Of a DNA stretch of 64,000 nt, positions 17,087 through 25,592 are shown piece after piece. How positions within the stretch are numbered: the first letter of the stretch is position 1; each line of letters opens with the position of its first letter. The notes beneath the pieces were generated by a model. That model was given only the letters and a program-made list of their open reading frames with translations, was not told the origin of the DNA and made no database searches. A program made the position numbers and the translations under genes. Source of the DNA: Paraburkholderia podalyriae (GTDB lineage Bacteria; Pseudomonadota; Gammaproteobacteria; Burkholderiales; Burkholderiaceae); assembly GCF_014397785.1 (NCBI RefSeq), contig NZ_VZQQ01000005.1, positions 62,001 to 126,000 on the forward strand, given 5' to 3'.

Positions 17087-18331
17087 TTAGCCGAAGATGA
17101 CGGGAATCGAATGCGGAACGCGCATCATGATCCCGTTGATCTGTGGAGCTGGCGCGGCCGGATCGAGCCGAAGATTGGGCAGGCGATCGAGAATCGCGTT
17201 GAGCGCACGCGTCATTTCCACGCGCGCCAGGTGCTGGCCGATGCACACGTGCGGGCCATAGGCGAATGCAAAGTGCCGGTGACCAGCCTTGCGATAGATG
17301 TCGAACCTGTCCGGATCGGCGAAGCGGCTGGGGTCGCGATTGGCGCTGCCCGCCAGCACGTCGAGAAATGCGCCGGCAGGAATCTCGACACCGCCGAGCG
17401 TGACATCACGCGTCGCCATACGCGACTGCATCAGCACGGGGCCGTCCCAGCGCAGAGCCTCTTCGATCGCCGCCGCGACCAGCGTGCGATCCTGGCGCAC
17501 CGCTTCGAGCTGTACCGGATCGCGCAGCAACGCAAGCAACAGTACGCTGGTCGCGCGATAGGTCGTGTCGCCGCCCGCATTCACCAACTGGCGAAGAAAT
17601 GAAATGACGACCTCGTCCGGTAGCCGCTCGCCGTCCACCTCCGCGGTGGCCAGCGAGCTCACCAGATCGTCGCCAGGATGACTGCGGCGCTCGTCGACAA
17701 GCCGCGCGAAATAGGTGCCCAGCTTCGTCGATGCCTCCACGCCATGCTCGACATCGATCGAAACCAGCGTCTGTGCGATTGCTAGCTTGTGAAAGATCTT
17801 CACATCCTCCGGCGGCAATGCCAGTTGCCGATAGATGATATTGAACGGGTAGTGAAGCGTGAACTCGTTGACGAGATCCGCATGTCCGCGATCCATGAAT
17901 TTCGACATCAGCTCGCTCACCACTGGGTCGACCAGCGTATCGCCCCATGCCGCGACGGTATTCGGCAAAAAGGCCTTCTGGAAGATGCGGCGGTAGCGCG
18001 AGTGTTCGGGCGCATCCATCGTCGAGATACTGCGCCCGAAGCTGATGCCGAGATTGCGCTCGTACGACTTGTTCGAAAACGTTGCCGGGTCGCCAAGCAC
18101 CTTCGAGACCTCGTCGTATCCGAATACGGAATAGTGCGCGACGTCGGACATCGTCAGGTCCGCGGCGCCGCCCATCAGCACACGGTAGTCACCCTGCTGA
18201 ACCGCAGCCTTTTCCCGCAGTTCCGCAATGCGTGGATAAGGGTCCGCATCGGCACCGTAAGCGAGTGAATCCTCGAAAAAAGGGTTGAACTTAGCATCGT
18301 CGAAGTCCTCGAGTTGCAGCGCGCCGGCCAT
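17087..18331 (-). CDS. Cytochrome P450 (class I bacterial)
   Basis: 414 aa from the ATG at 18331, which has GGAG nine bases upstream; an ATG at 18346 lies five codons earlier without one. Features: I-helix AGGDTT (252-257), ExxR Glu291-Arg294, heme loop FAYGPHVCIGQHLAR with Cys363. It is not of the P450cam subtype found twice elsewhere in the window. Broad resemblance is to the bacterial P450s acting on terpenoids and steroids, but I cannot assign a CYP family. It leads the operon with GMC, C-C hydrolase, serine hydrolase, hydratase and lyase genes, and diverges from the TetR gene. Confidence 0.94.
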   Translation of the reverse strand: MAGALQLEDFDDAKFNPFFEDSLAYGADADPYPRIAELREKAAVQQGDYRVLMGGAADLTMSDVAHYSVFGYDEVSKVLGDPATFSNKSYERNLGISFGRSISTMDAPEHSRYRRIFQKAFLPNTVAAWGDTLVDPVVSELMSKFMDRGHADLVNEFTLHYPFNIIYRQLALPPEDVKIFHKLAIAQTLVSIDVEHGVEASTKLGTYFARLVDERRSHPGDDLVSSLATAEVDGERLPDEVVISFLRQLVNAGGDTTYRATSVLLLALLRDPVQLEAVRQDRTLVAAAIEEALRWDGPVLMQSRMATRDVTLGGVEIPAGAFLDVLAGSANRDPSRFADPDRFDIYRKAGHRHFAFAYGPHVCIGQHLARVEMTRALNAILDRLPNLRLDPAAPAPQINGIMMRVPHSIPVIFG

Positions 18332-18396
18332 GGTTGCTGTCTCCATCAATCGTTTGTTTGCAGGCACCTCTGGTTTTGCGCGAAGTACCAATACTT

Positions 18397-18407
18397 GAAC
18401 TATGTTC
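18397..18407. promoter_or_regulatory. GAAC-N3-GTTC site 2
   Basis: GAACTATGTTC, perfect arms, in the divergent gap: 66 bp upstream of the P450 start and 92 bp upstream of the TetR start. Confidence 0.6.
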
Positions 18408-18411
18408 TATT

Positions 18412-18427
18412 TTGCACAACTGTGCAA
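18412..18427. promoter_or_regulatory. Palindrome TTGCACA-AC-TGTGCAA
   Basis: Perfect 7-bp arms with a 2-base centre, immediately beside the GAAC-N3-GTTC site and 72 bp before the TetR start. It could be the autoregulatory operator of the TetR protein encoded next to it. Confidence 0.5.
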
Positions 18428-18498
18428 GATCGATCTATCATTCGCGGAAAGGGATGTCGCGCGCTTTCTGGCTCGCGCCCCGCCATCAAAGGGAAACC

Positions 18499-19227
18499 AT
18501 GCCGTCCAGCACCACGCACGCCGCCAGCAGACGGGCGACTGCCATCAATGAACCGCGCGCCACGGCGCGCAGCACGACGCCAGAGCGCATTCTCGATACC
18601 GCCGAGCGGCTGTTCGCGATGCACGGCTACTTCGGCACGTCGATTCGCGACATCATGCAAAGCTGTGGCATGGAGCTGAGCCTCGCGCGGTACCACTTCG
18701 GCAGCAAAGACGCGCTGTTTCAGCAGGCGATCGGCCGCCGCGCAGCGGTGATCAGCCGGCAGGTCATCGAATCGCTCGAGGCCGAACTGGCAGCGCTGCA
18801 AGGCAAGCGTCCCGACGTGGAAGCAATCGTGACCGCACTTTCCGCACCGGCCTTCGCGCATCTGGAGAGCGGCGATCCGGGGTGGCGAAATTACCTGCGC
18901 CTGCTAACCCAGATTGGCTGTCTTCTGGAGCGCCCCGATCTCACGGCGCCGTTTTATGACCAATACGCGCCTGCGGCCGCGCGCTACGGTGACGCCTTCG
19001 CCAACGCACTTCCCCGCGTCACGCGGGAGACCGTCGAACTGGTGCAGCATTTCGTCGAGTCGGTGTTTCATCTGGTGCTCAACGAGCTTTACGCGCAGGA
19101 AGCACGCTCCGGAGCGAAGGCACTCACGACAGCACATATCGAGCGCATGCGCACCTATTTGATTCGTTTCGCGGTTGGCGGCATCGAGGCGATGGTCAGC
19201 TCGGCCTCGGCCCAACGGGGTTCATGA
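18499..19227 (+). CDS. TetR/AcrR family transcriptional regulator
   Basis: 242 aa. The helix-turn-helix domain spans roughly residues 25-75 (ILDTAERLFAMHGYFGTSIR ... LARYHFGSKDALF), followed by an alpha-helical ligand domain. The ATG at 18499 has AAGGGA upstream; the frame is open further 5' but without a good start. It is divergent from the P450-GMC-hydrolase operon and followed by ferredoxin reductase and ferredoxin genes. By analogy with other TetR regulators of catabolism it probably represses the cluster until an inducer binds, often a CoA thioester or the substrate; the inducer is unknown. It is a candidate reader of the GAAC-N3-GTTC palindromes. Confidence 0.93.
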   Translation: MPSSTTHAASRRATAINEPRATARSTTPERILDTAERLFAMHGYFGTSIRDIMQSCGMELSLARYHFGSKDALFQQAIGRRAAVISRQVIESLEAELAALQGKRPDVEAIVTALSAPAFAHLESGDPGWRNYLRLLTQIGCLLERPDLTAPFYDQYAPAAARYGDAFANALPRVTRETVELVQHFVESVFHLVLNELYAQEARSGAKALTTAHIERMRTYLIRFAVGGIEAMVSSASAQRGS

Positions 19228-19263
19228 GCATTGACAGTCGCAGCGACCGTCGTTCACAATTTA

Positions 19264-19274
19264 GAACATTATTC
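19264..19274. promoter_or_regulatory. GAAC-N3-(A/G)TTC site 3, one mismatch
   Basis: GAACATTATTC, 54 bp upstream of the ferredoxin reductase start; one position departs from the GAAC-N3-GTTC palindrome. Confidence 0.4.
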
Positions 19275-19327
19275 AGACTTACTGTGGCCGCAGCGAGCCT
19301 GCGGCTGTGCGAGATGGAGTTAGCCTC

Positions 19328-20581
19328 ATGACAGCTGGAGACGCAGAGAACACCGCGCTGATCGTCGGGGCGGGTCACGCAGCGGGAGAATGCGCGACCA
19401 CGATCCGCGACCAGGGATGGACGGGACGCATCGTGATGGTAGGAGAAGAACCGCATTTGCCCTACCAACGGCCGCCGCTCTCCAAGGCATTCCTGTCGGG
19501 CGAATCGACCGCCGAGCAGCTGTACCTGAAACCGCTGTCGACGTACGACAAAGCGCGTGTCGAGTTCATCCCGAACACGCGCGTGCAGCGCATCGACCGT
19601 GACGCGAAACGGGTCACGCTGTCCAACGGCAGCGAAATCAGCTATACGAAACTGGTTCTGGCCACCGGCGGCCGCGCGCGGCGCCTCGCGTTGCCGGGTA
19701 TCGAAGCGATCGAGAAGCTGCAGAATTTTCACTACCTTCGCACGCTCGATCACGTCGCGCGCATTCGGAACCAGTTTCATGCCGGCTCGCGCCTCGTGAT
19801 CATCGGCGGTGGATATGTCGGGCTGGAGGTGGCTGCGGTAGCCGTGAAGCGCGGCTTGCGCGTCACCGTGCTCGAAGCGTTGCCGCGCGTCCTCGCGCGT
19901 GTCACGGCTCCCGAGCTTTCCACGTTCTACGAGGAAGTTCACCGCGAAGCCGGAGTCGACATCCGTACCAACGCGATCGTGAGTGAGTTCGAACTCGACG
20001 CATCCGGCGACGCCGTTGCCGCCGTGTGCTGCGCTGACGGCACGCGCGTCGCCGCGGATCTCGTCATCGTCGGCGTGGGACTGGAGCCCGCCACCGAACT
20101 CGCGCAAGCGGCCGGCCTTGCTGTCGACAACGGCATCATGGTCGACGAACACACGCGCACGTCCGACCCGGACATTTTTGCGGTCGGGGATTGCACCAAC
20201 CACCCCAACCCTTCGCTCGGTCGGCGCCTGCGTCTCGAGTCGGTCCCTAACGCGCTGGAGCAGGCCCGCACCGCCGCTGCGTCGTTGTGCGGCAAGCAGC
20301 GTGTCTACAACAGCGTGCCGTGGTTCTGGTCCGACCAATACGATCTGAAGCTCAAGATGGTCGGCTTGTCCGTCGGCTACGACGAGTTCGTGCTGCGCGG
20401 CGACCCCAAAGCCCGCTCTTTCTCGGCGTTTTATCTCAAGGACGGCGTCATGCTCGCAGCCGATACGGTCAGCCGTGTACCCGAATTCGTGCTGGCCAAG
20501 CGTTTCGTTGCCGAGAAAATACCGGTCCGCGCCGCCGATCTCGCCAACGAATCGATCCCGTTGAAAAGTCTGCTTCCCTAG
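19328..20581 (+). CDS. Ferredoxin reductase (putidaredoxin-reductase-like, FAD/NADH)
   Basis: 417 aa from the ATG at 19328 with GGAG eight bases upstream. FAD motif IVGAGHAAG near the N-terminus, the YQRPPLSK loop, the NAD-binding VIIGGGYVGLEVA in the middle, and the FAD ribityl contact DIFAVGDCTNHP are the usual order for oxygenase-coupled NADH:ferredoxin reductases. It would take electrons from NADH and pass them to the [2Fe-2S] ferredoxin encoded 30 bases downstream, and from there to the three P450s and perhaps the Rieske oxygenase in the window. No other ferredoxin reductase is seen here. Confidence 0.95.
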   Translation: MTAGDAENTALIVGAGHAAGECATTIRDQGWTGRIVMVGEEPHLPYQRPPLSKAFLSGESTAEQLYLKPLSTYDKARVEFIPNTRVQRIDRDAKRVTLSNGSEISYTKLVLATGGRARRLALPGIEAIEKLQNFHYLRTLDHVARIRNQFHAGSRLVIIGGGYVGLEVAAVAVKRGLRVTVLEALPRVLARVTAPELSTFYEEVHREAGVDIRTNAIVSEFELDASGDAVAAVCCADGTRVAADLVIVGVGLEPATELAQAAGLAVDNGIMVDEHTRTSDPDIFAVGDCTNHPNPSLGRRLRLESVPNALEQARTAAASLCGKQRVYNSVPWFWSDQYDLKLKMVGLSVGYDEFVLRGDPKARSFSAFYLKDGVMLAADTVSRVPEFVLAKRFVAEKIPVRAADLANESIPLKSLLP

Positions 20582-20611
20582 TCCAACCCATTTTTCAGAG
20601 GTTCAGAAGCC

Positions 20612-20932
20612 ATGCCGCTCATTCGATTCATCCAGCCTGACGGCAGCGAGGCCGCGGTAAGCGCCAACGTTGGCGATTCAGTCATGCAAACGGCGGTGAA
20701 CAATCAGATCCCAGGCATTCTCGGCGATTGCGGCGGCAGCTGCAGTTGCGCAACCTGTCACGCGTATGTCGACGACACCTGGAGCAGCCACATGCCGGCG
20801 GCGGAATCCTATGAAGTCGACATGCTCACCTGCGCGATGGACGTGCGCGAAAACAGCCGTCTGACATGCCAGATCTTCATGACGCCGGAACTGGACGGGC
20901 TGGTGGTGCGTCTGCCCGGTTCGGCGGGGTGA
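20612..20932 (+). CDS. [2Fe-2S] ferredoxin, putidaredoxin/adrenodoxin type
   Basis: 106 aa, matching the class. Cluster ligands follow the Cys-x5-Cys-x2-Cys pattern in CGGSCSCATCHAYVD with the last Cys in LTCQ about 37 residues later. An extra cysteine lies between the first two ligands (SCSC). It follows the reductase gene and precedes the 3-alpha-HSD-like SDR gene on the same strand. This is the standard electron carrier for class I bacterial P450s and is probably shared by all P450s of the cluster. Confidence 0.96.
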   Translation: MPLIRFIQPDGSEAAVSANVGDSVMQTAVNNQIPGILGDCGGSCSCATCHAYVDDTWSSHMPAAESYEVDMLTCAMDVRENSRLTCQIFMTPELDGLVVRLPGSAG

Positions 20933-20937
20933 GCGCA

Positions 20938-21714
20938 ATGGGCACAGATGCCCCCCGCACGACGCTGATCACCGGCGCTGCCTCAGGCATGGGCGCGGCG
21001 CTGGCCCGGCATCTGACGACGCTCGGCGAACGGGTGATCGGCGTCGATCTCCACGATGCGGATGTTTGCGCGGACCTCACTGTCCCGGCGGAGCGCGCGG
21101 CGCTCGTCGAGCGCGTGCAGCGCCTCACGTCGTCGATCGATGCGGTGGTCGCCTGCGCCGGAGTGTCGCCCCCCGTGTCCGGCGACACGCTGGTGTCGGT
21201 AAATTACTTCGGCGTTACCGATCTGCTGCCGCGTCTGTTGCCGCTCCTGCGTCTCGCCAGCGAGCCACGCGTCGTGGTGATCTCATCGCTCGCCTCGCTT
21301 CATCCCGTCGATGCGCGCCTCGTCGAGTTGTGCCTCGACGGCGACGAAGCCGCCGCACGCGAACGGGCTGGAAAGATCGGCGCTCAAAGCTATGCGTCAT
21401 CCAAACGCGCGCTGACGCAATGGATACGGCGCACGGCGGTGCTGCCCGGGTGGGCCGACGGGGGCGTGTTGCTAAACGGCGTCGCGCCGGGCACCGTGAA
21501 GACGCCGATGGTCGCACCGCTGCTGGAAACGGCCGAGGGACGCGAGGTGCTTGCCGCCGGTGTACCCACGGCCGTGCACGACTATGCAACCGCTGAGCAG
21601 ATCGTGCCGCTCCTCGCATTCCTCGCCAGTTCCGCCAATGGCTACATGGTGGGCCAAGTCCCGTTCGTCGATGGGGGTGCCGACGTGCTCTTGCGTGGGG
21701 AAGCGGCGCTGTAG
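20938..21714 (+). CDS. SDR resembling 3-alpha-hydroxysteroid dehydrogenase/carbonyl reductase
   Basis: 258 aa. The cofactor motif TGAASGMG is followed by GVDLHDADVCADL, CAGVSPP and VSVNYFGVTDLL, an atypically long segment between the catalytic Ser and YASSK, then LNGVAPGTVKTPM. This order and the NYFG block match Comamonas testosteroni 3-alpha-HSD/carbonyl reductase, which interconverts 3-hydroxy and 3-oxo groups on steroids and reduces assorted ketones. In this cluster it may oxidise a P450-derived secondary alcohol on a terpenoid ring. The start is six bases after the ferredoxin stop. The gene converges with the SnoaL-like gene, 28 bp apart. Confidence 0.9.
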   Translation: MGTDAPRTTLITGAASGMGAALARHLTTLGERVIGVDLHDADVCADLTVPAERAALVERVQRLTSSIDAVVACAGVSPPVSGDTLVSVNYFGVTDLLPRLLPLLRLASEPRVVVISSLASLHPVDARLVELCLDGDEAAARERAGKIGAQSYASSKRALTQWIRRTAVLPGWADGGVLLNGVAPGTVKTPMVAPLLETAEGREVLAAGVPTAVHDYATAEQIVPLLAFLASSANGYMVGQVPFVDGGADVLLRGEAAL

Positions 21715-21742
21715 CAGGCAAGAGTCAAAGACGAGACCGAGC

Positions 21743-22321
21743 TTACGGCACCTTCGTCAACGCGTCGATCGCGTGCTGTTCGCTCGTGCTCCAGAACGCC
21801 GCCCATGTCGGAAATCCCTGCGGAAGGCGCGGCTGATACCGGTCGCCTTCATACTTGCCGGGCCAGTGCTGGAAGCGCGGCGCACCGGGGCGAGCGAGCC
21901 AGTCCGTCGAATACCAATGCTGTTCGTCGCGACGCTCGAAGCACCACTGGCCGTCGCGCCGCACATAGTGATCGAAGTAGCAGATCGCCATCACCACCCA
22001 CGCTCCGTTGTCCTCGTGCTCCGCGCGACAATAGACGCTTCCCGTCGCATGGTCGGCATCGATGAAATCGACGACGTGGCCGCAGATCTGGTGAATGCTG
22101 CGATAAAAGCCGCGCAGAATATGCTCGGACCCGTAGAACGTCTTCAATGCCGCGCGCCCGACGCCCCATCGGCCGCAATCGACGTCTTCGGCGAACAGTT
22201 GCACCAGGCTGTCCAGATCGCGCGAATCGACCGCGAGCGCGTATCGGACCGGCAACTGCTGGATGGCGAGCTGCGCCTCGATGCGCTCGATGCGCGCAAG
22301 CAGCGCTGAATCCGTCGTCAT
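21743..22321 (-). CDS. SnoaL-like (nuclear transport factor 2 fold) protein
   Basis: 192 aa with the cone-shaped NTF2-like pattern: N-terminal helix LARIERIEAQLAIQQL, RYALAVDSRDLDSLVQLF, and a beta-rich C-terminal half. Family members include ketosteroid-isomerase-like, scytalone-dehydratase-like and aromatic-oxygenase small subunits, many acting on polyketides or terpenoids. Catalytic residues could not be assigned. Translation is coupled to the upstream SDR (ATGA overlap). It is the last gene of the long minus-strand operon starting at etfB. Confidence 0.82.
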   Translation of the reverse strand: MTTDSALLARIERIEAQLAIQQLPVRYALAVDSRDLDSLVQLFAEDVDCGRWGVGRAALKTFYGSEHILRGFYRSIHQICGHVVDFIDADHATGSVYCRAEHEDNGAWVVMAICYFDHYVRRDGQWCFERRDEQHWYSTDWLARPGAPRFQHWPGKYEGDRYQPRLPQGFPTWAAFWSTSEQHAIDALTKVP

Positions 22322-23151
22322 GGCTTCCCCTTCGTAGCGTTGGCCATCGCGGCCGCGCGCGCGCGGATTTCGTCGGCATAGTAAGGCTGGTGTGAAAGCA
22401 ATCCGCCATCGACGTTGAACACCTGGCCCGTGACGAACGCCGCCTCATCCGAAGCGAGATACACCACCGCGTGTGCAATGTCTTCGGGCTGCCCGAGGCG
22501 AGGCGTGAGATGGTGGCTCAGCATCATCTCGCCGGTCTCCCCCGCGTAGTACGCCTGGGTCACCGGCGTGACGATCAGGCCCGGAGCGATCGCGTTGCAG
22601 CGTATCCCTTCCTTGCCGTGCTGCGCGGCGACGTAGCGCGTCAGCGCCTCGATACCGGCCTTGCAGACGCCGTATGCGCTATACCCCAGCGCGCCCGCCT
22701 GAGCGGCACCGGAAGAGGTATTGATAATCGAACCGCCGCCTCGTGCGCGCATCAGCGGCAGCGCGCACCGCGAAGCCAGCATGGTGCCGCGAAGATTGAT
22801 GCGCATCGTGTCGTCCCAGACCCCGACGTCGAGTGCCTCGACTGCCGCATCGGCAGTACTGGAAAGCGATGTGGCCGCGGCGTTGTTATGCAGGATATCG
22901 AGCCCGCCCCAAGTCTTGAGCGTCAGATCGAACAATGCATCGATCGAACTTTCGTCGCCGATATCGACCTGCGCCGGGACCGCGTGGCCCCCCGCTTCGT
23001 TAATACGACGAACCTGTTCCTGCGCGCCTTCGAGATTCAGGTCCGCCACGACGAGCAAGGCGCCCTCCTGCGCGAGCCTGGCGGCACAGGCAGCGCCGAT
23101 ACCGGATGCGGCCCCCGTCACGATGGCAATCTTTTGCTTCACGCGTTGCAT
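22318..23151 (-). CDS. SDR family oxidoreductase (classical)
   Basis: 277 aa. TGAASGIG cofactor motif, NNAA, Ser in NTSSG and YGVCK active site with Lys, plus the C-terminal FNVDGG. GGAGAG sits six bases upstream of the ATG. Classical SDRs oxidise secondary alcohols or reduce ketones with NAD(P). Here it lies directly after the acyl-CoA dehydrogenase pair, so a 3-hydroxyacyl-CoA or ring-alcohol step is likely. The exact substrate cannot be read from sequence. Confidence 0.9.
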   Translation of the reverse strand: MQRVKQKIAIVTGAASGIGAACAARLAQEGALLVVADLNLEGAQEQVRRINEAGGHAVPAQVDIGDESSIDALFDLTLKTWGGLDILHNNAAATSLSSTADAAVEALDVGVWDDTMRINLRGTMLASRCALPLMRARGGGSIINTSSGAAQAGALGYSAYGVCKAGIEALTRYVAAQHGKEGIRCNAIAPGLIVTPVTQAYYAGETGEMMLSHHLTPRLGQPEDIAHAVVYLASDEAAFVTGQVFNVDGGLLSHQPYYADEIRARAAAMANATKGKP

Positions 23152-23166
23152 GATCTGCTCTCCGTC

Positions 23167-24309
23167 TCAGCCCGTTATCGGTGTCTGGCCGCCTGCCGCA
23201 ACGCGGTCGAGATGAAAGTCGATATCGCCGAACATCTTCTCCATCATCGTCATCTTGCGGAAGTAGTGGCCTATTGGGTATTCCTCGGTGAGCCCCATGC
23301 CACCGTGCAACTGGATGCCCTGCGCGCAAACGAAGCGATTGGCGCGCGCGGCAACGGCTTTGGCCGCCGAGATGACGCGGCTGCGTTCGGCCGCCGGGCC
23401 GTTCAGGTGCGCGATCCCGCAGTACAGCATCGAACGCGCCTCCTGCGTGGCGACGAACATCTCAGCCATGCGATGCTGCAACGCCTGGAACTTGCCGATA
23501 GGCTGGCCGAACTGCGAGCGTCCCTTGATGTACTCCGAGGTGATCGCCATCACGGCTTCCATCATGCCAAGGCTCTCGGCCACGCTCGCGAGACTGGCGA
23601 GTTCCGTTGCCTGCGCGAGCACCTGCAGCGAGCGTTCAGGTCCGACGATCAATGCATCTTCGCTGAGCTCGACGTTGTGCAGGTCGATATCCGCGGCACG
23701 CGATCCATCGAGTAAGCGGTACGACCGGCACGTCACGCCCGCGGCCCGGCGATCGACAAGAAAAACGCCCACGCCTTGCGACGCGCCTTCGACTCGCGCG
23801 GTCACGAGCAACTGGTCCGCCGACGCGCCGGCGATCACCAGCGTCTTCGCGCCGCTGATCAGGTAACCCGAGGCGCTCTTGAGCGCGTGCGTTTGCGCGT
23901 GGCATCCCAGCTTGTATCGGCTGCCCGCTTCGCTGTCCGCGAGCGACAGCAGCAGCGTGCCGTCGATGACGGCGGGCAGCAGCGTCTCACGCTGGCGCGG
24001 CGCATCGCCTCGTTCGACGGTCGTGGCGCAAAGCAGCGCCGTCTGCACGACCGGCTCGAGCGCCATACCGCGGCCGAGCGCCTCCATCACGATCGCCGTT
24101 TCAACGAACGAGCACCCGAGACCGCCGACGTCTTCCGGCATCGTCAGCCCGAGCCAGCCAAGCTCGGCATAGGCGCGCCAATGTTCGCGGCTGAACCCCT
24201 CTTGCCCCGCCGCGATGCGCGTGCGCGCCTCGAATCCATATTCCTGCTGAACGTAGCGCTCTGCGCCGTCTTTCAGCATCAATTGTTCTTCAGAGAAGTT
24301 GAAGTCCAT
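23167..24309 (-). CDS. Acyl-CoA dehydrogenase, short subunit of an adjacent pair
   Basis: 380 aa flavoprotein of the FadE family (N-terminal MDFNFSEEQLMLKDGAERYV). The C-terminal HGGMGLTEEYPIGHYFRK stretch is characteristic of this subgroup. The upstream gene, two bases away, encodes a second acyl-CoA dehydrogenase. In sterol-degrading actinobacteria such neighbours form alpha2beta2 heterotetramers in which one subunit supplies the catalytic base; I see no ER-type helix-G glutamate motif in this one. It would introduce a 2,3 double bond into a bulky branched acyl-CoA and pass electrons to ETF. Confidence 0.93.
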   Translation of the reverse strand: MDFNFSEEQLMLKDGAERYVQQEYGFEARTRIAAGQEGFSREHWRAYAELGWLGLTMPEDVGGLGCSFVETAIVMEALGRGMALEPVVQTALLCATTVERGDAPRQRETLLPAVIDGTLLLSLADSEAGSRYKLGCHAQTHALKSASGYLISGAKTLVIAGASADQLLVTARVEGASQGVGVFLVDRRAAGVTCRSYRLLDGSRAADIDLHNVELSEDALIVGPERSLQVLAQATELASLASVAESLGMMEAVMAITSEYIKGRSQFGQPIGKFQALQHRMAEMFVATQEARSMLYCGIAHLNGPAAERSRVISAAKAVAARANRFVCAQGIQLHGGMGLTEEYPIGHYFRKMTMMEKMFGDIDFHLDRVAAGGQTPITG

Positions 24310-24311
24310 GG

Positions 24312-25514
24312 CTACAGTCCAAAAACCAGCTTGGCAATGATGTTCTTCTGCACTTCGCGCGCGCCGCCATAGATCGTGGACGCGCGAGCGATCAGATAGC
24401 CCGACGTGCGGCCGCCGATGTAGTCCGGCCAGCTTTCATCGACCGCCAGATCACCCTGCGGCTCGCCGTGGTCGTCGAAACGCATCACGCGAGGACCGAG
24501 TGCGTCCATTTGCAGCTGCGTCACGCGCTGTTGCATTTCCGAGCCGCTGATCTTCAGCGCGGAGACGACCGCATCGAGATTGCGCTCGCTCTTCTCTTCC
24601 GCAAGGATGCGGAGCACCGACCATTCGAGCGCCAACAGGTCCGCTTCGACCTCCGCGACCTTGCGCGCGAACCCCGGTGTATCGATGAGCCGCACGCCGT
24701 CCACCCGCTCCTGCCCCGCGATGTCTTTCGCGCGTTGCAGCTCGCGTTTGTTGAAGTACAGGAACGCGCTCGCCGTGCGCTCCTTCTCGAGGAGATACTT
24801 CGCATAGGTCCAACCCATGCCGGCCTCGCCCACGAGATGCGACTTCGGCACGCGCACGTTCTCGAGGAACACTTCATTCAGGCCCTTGCCGCCCTCGATC
24901 GAAACGATCGGACGCACCGTGATACCCGGTGTGTCCATTTTGACCAGCAGGAAGGAAATGCCTCGTTGCGGCTTGACGGTCGTATCGGTCTTGACGAGGA
25001 AGAATCCCCAATCGGCAATCGTTGCGTCGCTGGTCCAGATCTTCTGGCCGTTGATCACGTACTCGTCACCGTCGAGCACGGCCGTGGTCTTCAGTCCAGC
25101 CAGATCCGAGCCCGCGTTCGGCTCCGAAAAGCCCTGGCACCAGAACTCGTCGCCACGCAGAATAGGCCCGAGAAAACGCTCCCTCTGCCAGTCCGAGCCG
25201 AACGCGATGATGACGGGTGCCACCATCTGCGTCGACTGCCACCCATAGTCCATGGCATCGGCGTTGTACAGCTCTTCCATGAAGATATGCTTGCGAAGCG
25301 CGCTCCAGCCGGTGCCGCCATGTTCGACGGGCCAATGGGGCGCACCCCAGCCGCGCTCGTACAGAATGCGCTGCCATCTGCGGATGTCATCGCGCGCAGG
25401 CGGATGCACGCCAACGCGCCAGCGGCGTGAAATGTCGGCCGGCGCATGCTCACTGAAAAACGTTCTGACTTCCCGACGAAATGATTCGTCTTCCTCGCTA
25501 TAGCCGAAATGCAT
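24312..25514 (-). CDS. Acyl-CoA dehydrogenase, long subunit of an adjacent pair
   Basis: 400 aa from the ATG at 25514 (AGGAG upstream). Family blocks are GTGWSALRKHIFMEE, QGFSEPNAGSDLAGLKT, the NGQKIWTS substrate loop, and the C-terminal IYGGAREVQKNIIAK. The usual MCAD-type catalytic Glu position just after the C-terminal IY is Gly. The helix-G segment KYLLEKERT carries a Glu that, by position, may be the base as in FadE26-type heterotetramers (inference). It probably forms a complex with the next gene's product. Confidence 0.93.
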   Translation of the reverse strand: MHFGYSEEDESFRREVRTFFSEHAPADISRRWRVGVHPPARDDIRRWQRILYERGWGAPHWPVEHGGTGWSALRKHIFMEELYNADAMDYGWQSTQMVAPVIIAFGSDWQRERFLGPILRGDEFWCQGFSEPNAGSDLAGLKTTAVLDGDEYVINGQKIWTSDATIADWGFFLVKTDTTVKPQRGISFLLVKMDTPGITVRPIVSIEGGKGLNEVFLENVRVPKSHLVGEAGMGWTYAKYLLEKERTASAFLYFNKRELQRAKDIAGQERVDGVRLIDTPGFARKVAEVEADLLALEWSVLRILAEEKSERNLDAVVSALKISGSEMQQRVTQLQMDALGPRVMRFDDHGEPQGDLAVDESWPDYIGGRTSGYLIARASTIYGGAREVQKNIIAKLVFGL

Positions 25515-25592
25515 GCCTGACTCCTGAATCTCATGCGCCTTCGTTGGTCTGCTCCGTCGCGCCACTGCGCCGCGCTCGTGCGGGTGCTCCGC

